Of a DNA stretch of 64,000 bases, positions 57,441-64,000 are shown in pieces (position 1 is the stretch's first letter; each line of letters begins with the position of its first letter). The notes below the pieces were generated by a model. That model did not search any database, had not been told where the DNA came from, and saw only the letters and a program-made list of their open reading frames with translations. A program made the translations under genes and the position numbers. Source of the DNA: Alginatibacterium sediminis (GTDB lineage: Bacteria; Pseudomonadota; Gammaproteobacteria; Enterobacterales; Celerinatantimonadaceae); assembly GCF_003610775.1 (NCBI RefSeq), contig NZ_RAQO01000001.1, positions 124,001 through 188,000 of the forward strand, in the 5' to 3' direction.

Positions 57441-59078
57441 CTAGCTAAAAAATTCAGGTAACTGGGACAAACGAAATAATTCTGGCTGACTATGACTTTG
57501 TAATTCACTCAATTTGGTTTGGGTTTCGACTAAACTTGTCTCAATCACTTCAGCAAAATGCGAATCAATAAACAAATGCGGAAGCGCCGAATTAAAATGG
57601 CTACGAGCTTGGCGAAGAGAGTATTCTAAACTCTTTAGCTCTTGCTCCAATTGATTAACTTGAATTTGATTTTCTTCGATAGCTTGTTCAGCTTTAGGAT
57701 CCCCCACTAATGCTATGGCTAGATCTCTGTTGGCAATGTCTTTAATCACCAAGCGCGAATCAACATCAACTTCAAATACTAATCGCGACAATTCTTTACT
57801 TTGATCGATGTATCCTAAGAGTTCAAATTGACCATCCTTGAGCTTTTTCTGTAGCTCTTTGGCGATTACATAAACCTGTCTGCTATCGCCCCGTACTTTT
57901 TCGTTCACTGAAAGGTTTGAATCAAGTATGACTAACTTAATTAAATCATGCGTTGGACCAACACTAAACATTTTAGCGTCTTTCAGATTAAGCTCTAAAG
58001 TGTCCTTACGCCGGCTGCTATCCGTAATCGCTTTAATAGGTAGAGCTTGCTTTATCTTCGTTTGTACATCAGTTAGCTGCTCTAGTATTTGATAGCATTG
58101 TTGACTTATTTGTTCTTGCTTAAATGCGCTATTTTTTGCAAATCCTTCCATTAATACTCGGATCTGCTGACGTTGATTGGGCGTTTGCCACACGCAATCT
58201 TCAAGCAAAAATAGATCAAGCGGGCTGACACTATCGCGACCATTAAAAAAGGCGCTAGCTTTAAGTAAGCGTAATGATTTTTTCCAGCGTCTATCCGATA
58301 CAACCAAGCCATCTTTGGAGTCTTCAAACGACTCTGAACTCTCAAAAGTTTGCTTAATCGAATAGATTTGCTCGAACACAGACTCATCAACTTTTATTTT
58401 CTCGATTAGGGATTGCCAGTCGAAATATTCTTGATCGGTTATTCTCAGTTGATGCGGTACGTCTACACTCTGGCTCTCTCCAAGAAGCATCGACTTAAAG
58501 TTTTTCTTATCTTGTATACGATTCACATACACACGCACCAACATCCGATCATATAGAGCCTCTAATCCAGAGTCTTCATCGGGTAGTTCATTGGACGCGG
58601 TAACCAATAAACGAAGTGGTACTTTATCCACACTGGTGCTGTTGCGAAAAGTGCGCTCATTTATAACTGTTAGTAAGGTATTTAGTATCGCCGGCCCGGC
58701 TTTCCAAATTTCATCCAAAAAAACGACTTCAGACTTAGGCAAGTAACCTTCTGTTAAGCGCAAGTAACGACCATTGTCCTTTAACTCTTGAATCGACAAG
58801 GGCCCAAACACTTCTTCTGGTGTAGAGAAACGTGTCATCAAATAGTCGAAAAAACGAGCACTATCAAACGCTTGAATAATTCGCTTGGCTAGCATGCTTT
58901 TTGCGATACCAGGGGGCCCTAGTAGAAATACACTTTCACCAGATAACGCAGCAAGCAAGCACAAACGAATGGCTTGTTCACGTTCAAATATGCCATGACT
59001 TAGGGCCTGACTTAGTGATTGTATGCGCTGCGCAAGTTGCGCTTTATTAGGTTGGGAAATGGAGAGGGAGTCGGGCAT
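57441..59078 (-). CDS. ravA: MoxR-family AAA+ ATPase RavA
   Basis: RavA is a hexameric MoxR ATPase. The 545-residue product has Walker A GPPGIAKSML at 54-63, Walker B VFLDEIW, and the highly conserved YLMTRFSTPEEVFGPLSIQ block of RavA. The C-terminal LARA-like region (about 400-545), which binds LdcI in E. coli, is more diverged, and no lysine decarboxylase gene is seen nearby. It lies between the atp operon terminator and viaA, with about 110 bp upstream that must hold its promoter. Confidence 0.94.
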   Translation of the reverse strand: MPDSLSISQPNKAQLAQRIQSLSQALSHGIFEREQAIRLCLLAALSGESVFLLGPPGIAKSMLAKRIIQAFDSARFFDYLMTRFSTPEEVFGPLSIQELKDNGRYLRLTEGYLPKSEVVFLDEIWKAGPAILNTLLTVINERTFRNSTSVDKVPLRLLVTASNELPDEDSGLEALYDRMLVRVYVNRIQDKKNFKSMLLGESQSVDVPHQLRITDQEYFDWQSLIEKIKVDESVFEQIYSIKQTFESSESFEDSKDGLVVSDRRWKKSLRLLKASAFFNGRDSVSPLDLFLLEDCVWQTPNQRQQIRVLMEGFAKNSAFKQEQISQQCYQILEQLTDVQTKIKQALPIKAITDSSRRKDTLELNLKDAKMFSVGPTHDLIKLVILDSNLSVNEKVRGDSRQVYVIAKELQKKLKDGQFELLGYIDQSKELSRLVFEVDVDSRLVIKDIANRDLAIALVGDPKAEQAIEENQIQVNQLEQELKSLEYSLRQARSHFNSALPHLFIDSHFAEVIETSLVETQTKLSELQSHSQPELFRLSQLPEFFS

Positions 59079-59189
59079 TAATTATTAGCCTTGTTCATGG
59101 GCTGAAAAGAGTAGAGACAAGCAAAAACCTTATCTTTACTGGGTTAATTTACAATATCTAATACCTCGACTAATTCCAAGTTTTCAAGA

Positions 59190-59222
59190 CAAAAAAAACG
59201 CCCCAATTAAGGAGCGTTTTTT
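59190..59222 (-). terminator. Rho-independent terminator of the atp operon
   Basis: ACGCTCC and GGGGCGT pair with one mismatch around TTAATT, followed by TTTTTTTT on the minus strand. It lies 16 bp after the atpC stop. Confidence 0.9.
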
Positions 59223-59237
59223 GACTCTCGCTATAAA

Positions 59238-59663
59238 TTAGCGCTGAGCTTTACCTAACAATGCAATGACTTGTAGCTGTGCCATTGCTTTGGAAAGCTC
59301 AACTTGAGCCCTGGTAAAGTCGATATCACTACTTGGATTTGTAATTGCATCCAAGGCAGCGGCTCGAGCTTCTTCAGCTTTGGCTTTATCAAGGTCGTCA
59401 CCACGAATAGCTGTATCTGCAAGTACAGTTACATTATTGGGTTGGACCTCAAGGAAGCCACCGGAAAGATAAATAACTTCTTCTTTACCGTGCTGTTTTA
59501 CTAGGCGCACCATACCAGGTTTGATGGGAGTTAATAAAGGTGCGTGACCATACATCACACCTAACTCGCCTTCTTCACCTGTCACTCGGAGATGTTCAAC
59601 TTTACCGGAGAAAATTTTCTCTTCGGCGCTTACCACATCCAAATGTACAGTTATTGCAGCCAT
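59238..59663 (-). CDS. atpC: ATP synthase epsilon subunit AtpC
   Basis: The 141-residue epsilon subunit of F1 regulates the rotor. It has the N-terminal beta-sandwich ([38 protein letters not shown]) and a C-terminal two-helix hairpin rich in Ala. It is the last gene of the atp operon, after atpD (30-bp gap), with AGGAGG upstream of the ATG, and a terminator follows. Confidence 0.97.
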   Translation of the reverse strand: MAAITVHLDVVSAEEKIFSGKVEHLRVTGEEGELGVMYGHAPLLTPIKPGMVRLVKQHGKEEVIYLSGGFLEVQPNNVTVLADTAIRGDDLDKAKAEEARAAALDAITNPSSDIDFTRAQVELSKAMAQLQVIALLGKAQR

Positions 59664-59693
59664 ATTAGCCTCCTGTTATACCTTTAGGCTCAA

Positions 59694-61088
<1,395 letters not shown>

Positions 61089-61109
61089 TTACTTTGCAAG
61101 CTGCTTTGC

Positions 61110-61973
61110 CTATACGGCTGCAGCACCCGCAGAAATTTCACTAAGTTCTTGGGTAATTGCAGACTGACGTTCTTTGTTGTAAATCAACTGAAGATCGTCA
61201 ATTAAGTTACCCGCATTATCAGTTGCAGCTTTCATTGCAACCATACGAGCCGCTTGCTCAGAAGCGAGGTTTTCAACCACACCCTGATACACTTGAGACT
61301 CAATATAGCGACTCAAAAGACCGTCGAGAATCTCTTCGGCTCCTGGCTCGTATATGTAATCCCACGAGTGATTTGCAATTTCCTGATCATCTGCCTTCGG
61401 CAGCGGTAAAATCTGATCAATGACAGGAGTTTGAACCATAGTATTTTCGAATTTGTTATATACCAAAAATACGCGATCCAATTTACCCTCATCATAAGAG
61501 TCCAGCATCACTTTAACGGTACCAATAAGCTCTTCAATACTTGGTGCATCACCAAGTCCTGAATTTTGAGCTACAACATTACCGCCATTAGCATTAAAGA
61601 AAGCTGTCGCTTTACTGCCAATTACTGCTAGTTCAACTTGAACTCCTTGTTGTTTCCAATCTTGCGCAGCATCTAGTGTTTGCTTAAACAAGTTAATGTT
61701 TAAGCCCCCACACAAACCACGGTCCGTTGAAACAACAATATAACCGACTCGTTTCGCCTCACGTTCAACAACATACGGATGTTGATACTCAAGACGTCCG
61801 AGAGCGATATGACCAATTACCTTGCGCATTGCAGTTGCATAGGGACGGCTGTGCTCCATACGCTCTTGCGTACGGCGCATTTTACTTGCGGCAACCATCT
61901 CCATCGCTTTGGTGATCTTCTGCGTATTTTGTACGCTTGCGATCTTACCTTTAATCTCTTTAGCGCCGGCCAT
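61110..61973 (-). CDS. atpG: ATP synthase gamma subunit AtpG
   Basis: The 287-residue central stalk subunit. It has the N-terminal coiled coil ([34 protein letters not shown]) and the C-terminal coiled coil ([20 protein letters not shown]). The Rossmann-like middle carries [11 protein letters not shown]. It lies 26 bp after atpA. Confidence 0.98.
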   Translation of the reverse strand: MAGAKEIKGKIASVQNTQKITKAMEMVAASKMRRTQERMEHSRPYATAMRKVIGHIALGRLEYQHPYVVEREAKRVGYIVVSTDRGLCGGLNINLFKQTLDAAQDWKQQGVQVELAVIGSKATAFFNANGGNVVAQNSGLGDAPSIEELIGTVKVMLDSYDEGKLDRVFLVYNKFENTMVQTPVIDQILPLPKADDQEIANHSWDYIYEPGAEEILDGLLSRYIESQVYQGVVENLASEQAARMVAMKAATDNAGNLIDDLQLIYNKERQSAITQELSEISAGAAAV

Positions 61974-61999
61974 ATCTGTATGCTCCTATAACTGGTTGA

Positions 62000-63541
62000 T
62001 TACCAAGATTGACTTGCTTTGAAGCTTTCAAGCAAAGCTTGAATAGAGCTAGCAATCTCGTCGTTGTAATCACCTTTTTCGTTAATAGTCGCTAACAGAT
62101 CGGCGTATTCGCTGCGTGCATACGAAAGAAGTGCTTCTTCGAATGCTACTACTTGAGCAATTTCTACATCGCCAAGGAAGCCTTTTTCAACAGCAAATAA
62201 AACTATGCCTTGCTCAGCAACTGAAAGCGGGCTGAATTGTTTTTGCTTCATCAATTCAGTAACTTTCTGACCATGGTCTAGCTGCTTGCGAGTTACTTCA
62301 TCTAGATCAGATGAGAACTGAGCAAATGCCGCTAATTCACGATACTGTGCCAATGCAGTACGAATACCGCCGGATAGCTTTTTAACAATCTTAGTTTGTG
62401 CAGCACCACCAACACGCGATACCGAAATACCTGGGTCAACAGCAGGACGTACGCCTGAGTTAAACAACTGACCGGTCAAAAAGATTTGACCATCGGTAAT
62501 CGAAATAACGTTGGTCGGTACGAAAGCAGATACATCGCCCGCTTGCGTTTCAATGATAGGCAATGCCGTCAATGAACCTGACTGACCTTTCACAGCGCCG
62601 TTTGTTAGCTTTTCTACATACTCTTCGTTAATTTGAGACGCGCGCTCAAGTAGACGAGAGTGAAGATAGAAAACATCACCAGGATAAGCTTCACGACCCG
62701 GTGGGCGACGAAGTAGTAGTGATATTTGACGATAGGCTACAGCTTGCTTGGACAAATCATCATAGATGATTAGAGCATCTTCACCACGGTCGCGGAAATA
62801 CTCACCCATTGCACAGCCAGAATAAGGTGCAAGATATTGAAGCGCCGCTGAATCAGAAGCAGTTGCCGCAACAATGGTGGTGTATTCCATTGCGCCGTAC
62901 TCTTCCAATTTGCGAACTACGTTAGAGATGGTCGACGCTTTTTGGCCGATCGCTACGTAGATACACTTAATACCAGATGCTTTTTGGTTAATGATGGCAT
63001 CGATAGCGATAGCCGTCTTACCCGTTTGGCGGTCACCAATAATCAACTCACGTTGACCTCGGCCAATTGGAATCATTGAGTCAATTGCTTTAATACCAGT
63101 TTGAACTGGCTTATCAACAGACTTACGTTCCATTACGCCCGGTGCAATCACCTCTACAGGTGAAAAACCGTCATTGTCTACAGCACCTTTGCCGTCAATT
63201 GGTTCACCCAAGGTGTTAACCACTCGACCTAGCAATCCGCGTCCAACTGGAACTTCCAGAATACGCCCGGTACTTTTAACTTTATCGCCCTCTGCCAAAT
63301 CGGCATAAGGACCCATAACAACAGCACCTACAGAGTCTCGCTCTAAGTTGAGTGCGATGGCATAGCGATTGCCAGGTAGCTCGATCATTTCGCCTTGCAT
63401 TACTTGTGCAAGACCATGAACACGAATGATACCGTCACTTACTGAGACGATAGTACCTTCATTCTGAGCTTCACTAACAACTTCGAACTGCGCTATGCGT
63501 TGTTTAATCAGTTCACTAATTTCAGTGGAATTCAGTTGCAT
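62000..63541 (-). CDS. atpA: ATP synthase alpha subunit AtpA
   Basis: The 513-residue non-catalytic F1 subunit matches the E. coli length. Walker [12 protein letters not shown] lies near residues 170-180, and the conserved [13 protein letters not shown] block supplies the arginine finger. It opens with [19 protein letters not shown]. It lies 14 bp after atpH. Confidence 0.98.
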   Translation of the reverse strand: MQLNSTEISELIKQRIAQFEVVSEAQNEGTIVSVSDGIIRVHGLAQVMQGEMIELPGNRYAIALNLERDSVGAVVMGPYADLAEGDKVKSTGRILEVPVGRGLLGRVVNTLGEPIDGKGAVDNDGFSPVEVIAPGVMERKSVDKPVQTGIKAIDSMIPIGRGQRELIIGDRQTGKTAIAIDAIINQKASGIKCIYVAIGQKASTISNVVRKLEEYGAMEYTTIVAATASDSAALQYLAPYSGCAMGEYFRDRGEDALIIYDDLSKQAVAYRQISLLLRRPPGREAYPGDVFYLHSRLLERASQINEEYVEKLTNGAVKGQSGSLTALPIIETQAGDVSAFVPTNVISITDGQIFLTGQLFNSGVRPAVDPGISVSRVGGAAQTKIVKKLSGGIRTALAQYRELAAFAQFSSDLDEVTRKQLDHGQKVTELMKQKQFSPLSVAEQGIVLFAVEKGFLGDVEIAQVVAFEEALLSYARSEYADLLATINEKGDYNDEIASSIQALLESFKASQSW

Positions 63542-63555
63542 GCTCCGTTCCCCAA

Positions 63556-64000
63556 TTACGCTTGCAGTGTATCGGCCAGTTTGGCCAATTGCCCTTGAAC
63601 AGAGCTATCAATTACCAAGTCACCGGCACGAATAATAAATCCGGCTACAATGCTTGGATCAACACTACAGTCCAGCTTAACCTTGCGTTCTAAACGCTGT
63701 TCTAAAGAAGCAGTTATTTGCTCTAGTTGCTGTGCATTTAACTCTGAGGCAGAAACAATTTCAGCGGTTATTTCGCGATCATGATCTGCTTTAAACTCTA
63801 AGTATAATGTTAAGACTTCAGGCAATGCTTCTAGACGTTCGTTTTCTGCCATAAGCTTAATTAGATTAAGCCCCTGCTCAGAAAGTTGCTCCTGACAAAC
63901 TGAAGCAATAACTTCCACAACAGTTGTCGGTCGCTCCGATTCAATAATTGAGGCGATTTGCGAGTCTTGTACGATTTGCGCACTAAAACTTAGCATTTCG
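63556..64000 (-). CDS. atpH: ATP synthase delta subunit AtpH, C-terminal part (cut by window edge)
   Basis: The delta subunit (OSCP) joins F1 to the peripheral stalk. The frame continues past the right edge, so only about the last 147 residues are seen and the N-terminal domain start is missing. The visible end contains [20 protein letters not shown] and [15 protein letters not shown], typical of the C-terminal domain. The remaining atpIBEF genes should follow outside the window. Confidence 0.95.
   Translation of the reverse strand, partial: EMLSFSAQIVQDSQIASIIESERPTTVVEVIASVCQEQLSEQGLNLIKLMAENERLEALPEVLTLYLEFKADHDREITAEIVSASELNAQQLEQITASLEQRLERKVKLDCSVDPSIVAGFIIRAGDLVIDSSVQGQLAKLADTLQA

Overview
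The window is a gene-dense stretch (about 90% coding by eye, moderate GC) of a gammaproteobacterial chromosome. The gene set is entirely gammaproteobacterial: ydbH-ynbE-ydbL, trkH-trkA-rsmB-fmt-def beside a LysM gene-dprA-smg-yrdD-like run, ntrC-ntrB-(DUF4124)-glnA-typA, yihD-srkA-dsbA, polB, ravA-viaA and the atp operon. The carboxyspermidine route to spermidine, a lone ccoG and a SirB2-like protein suit a marine Alteromonas/Vibrio/Oceanospirillales-type organism. No rRNA gene is present, so I do not name a genus. No tRNA, prophage, insertion sequence or CRISPR array was recognised.

Layout: 1-2.8 kb, end of a YdbH-type envelope lipid-transport operon, a MITE-like repeat and small membrane genes. 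2.8-8.4 kb, leftward potassium uptake and translation-start genes. 8.5-11.8 kb, rightward LysM-dprA-smg-zinc finger. 11.8-16.5 kb, leftward nitrogen regulon (ntrC, ntrB, DUF4124, glnA) with a sigma-54 promoter and NtrC boxes. 17-26 kb, typA, HIT protein, dsbA, acyl-CoA ligase, srkA, ccoG, yihD and a diguanylate cyclase. 26.4-35.5 kb, pgi, polB, glgX, acyltransferase and MATE transporter. 37.4-41.5 kb, a TRIC-type channel, nadE, pyk and a DUF2786 gene. 41.6-47 kb, speA, carboxyspermidine dehydrogenase, nspC and speB, a complete arginine-to-spermidine route. 47-54.5 kb, pirin, azoreductase/LysR pair, udp, a GyrI/MerR pair, a flavocytochrome reductase and an SDR. 54.5-64 kb, glmU, viaA, ravA and the leftward atp operon, cut by the right edge inside atpH.

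The most striking region is the protein-free 1.9 kb at 35.5-37.4 kb. Read on the minus strand it encodes two CsrB/RsmZ-type CsrA-sequestering RNAs. RNA1 is about 285 nt with about 17 GGA motifs. RNA2 is about 690 nt with about 47 GGA motifs (hand counts) and is built largely from three tandem units of about 155 nt. Each has the same 10-nt -10 region and, exactly 146 bp upstream of the -10 hexamer, an identical 20-nt copy of a UvrY/GacA-type inverted repeat. The window therefore carries a major output node of a BarA/UvrY-Csr global regulatory system. The paired promoters and the very large, internally repeated second RNA are the main discovery candidates.
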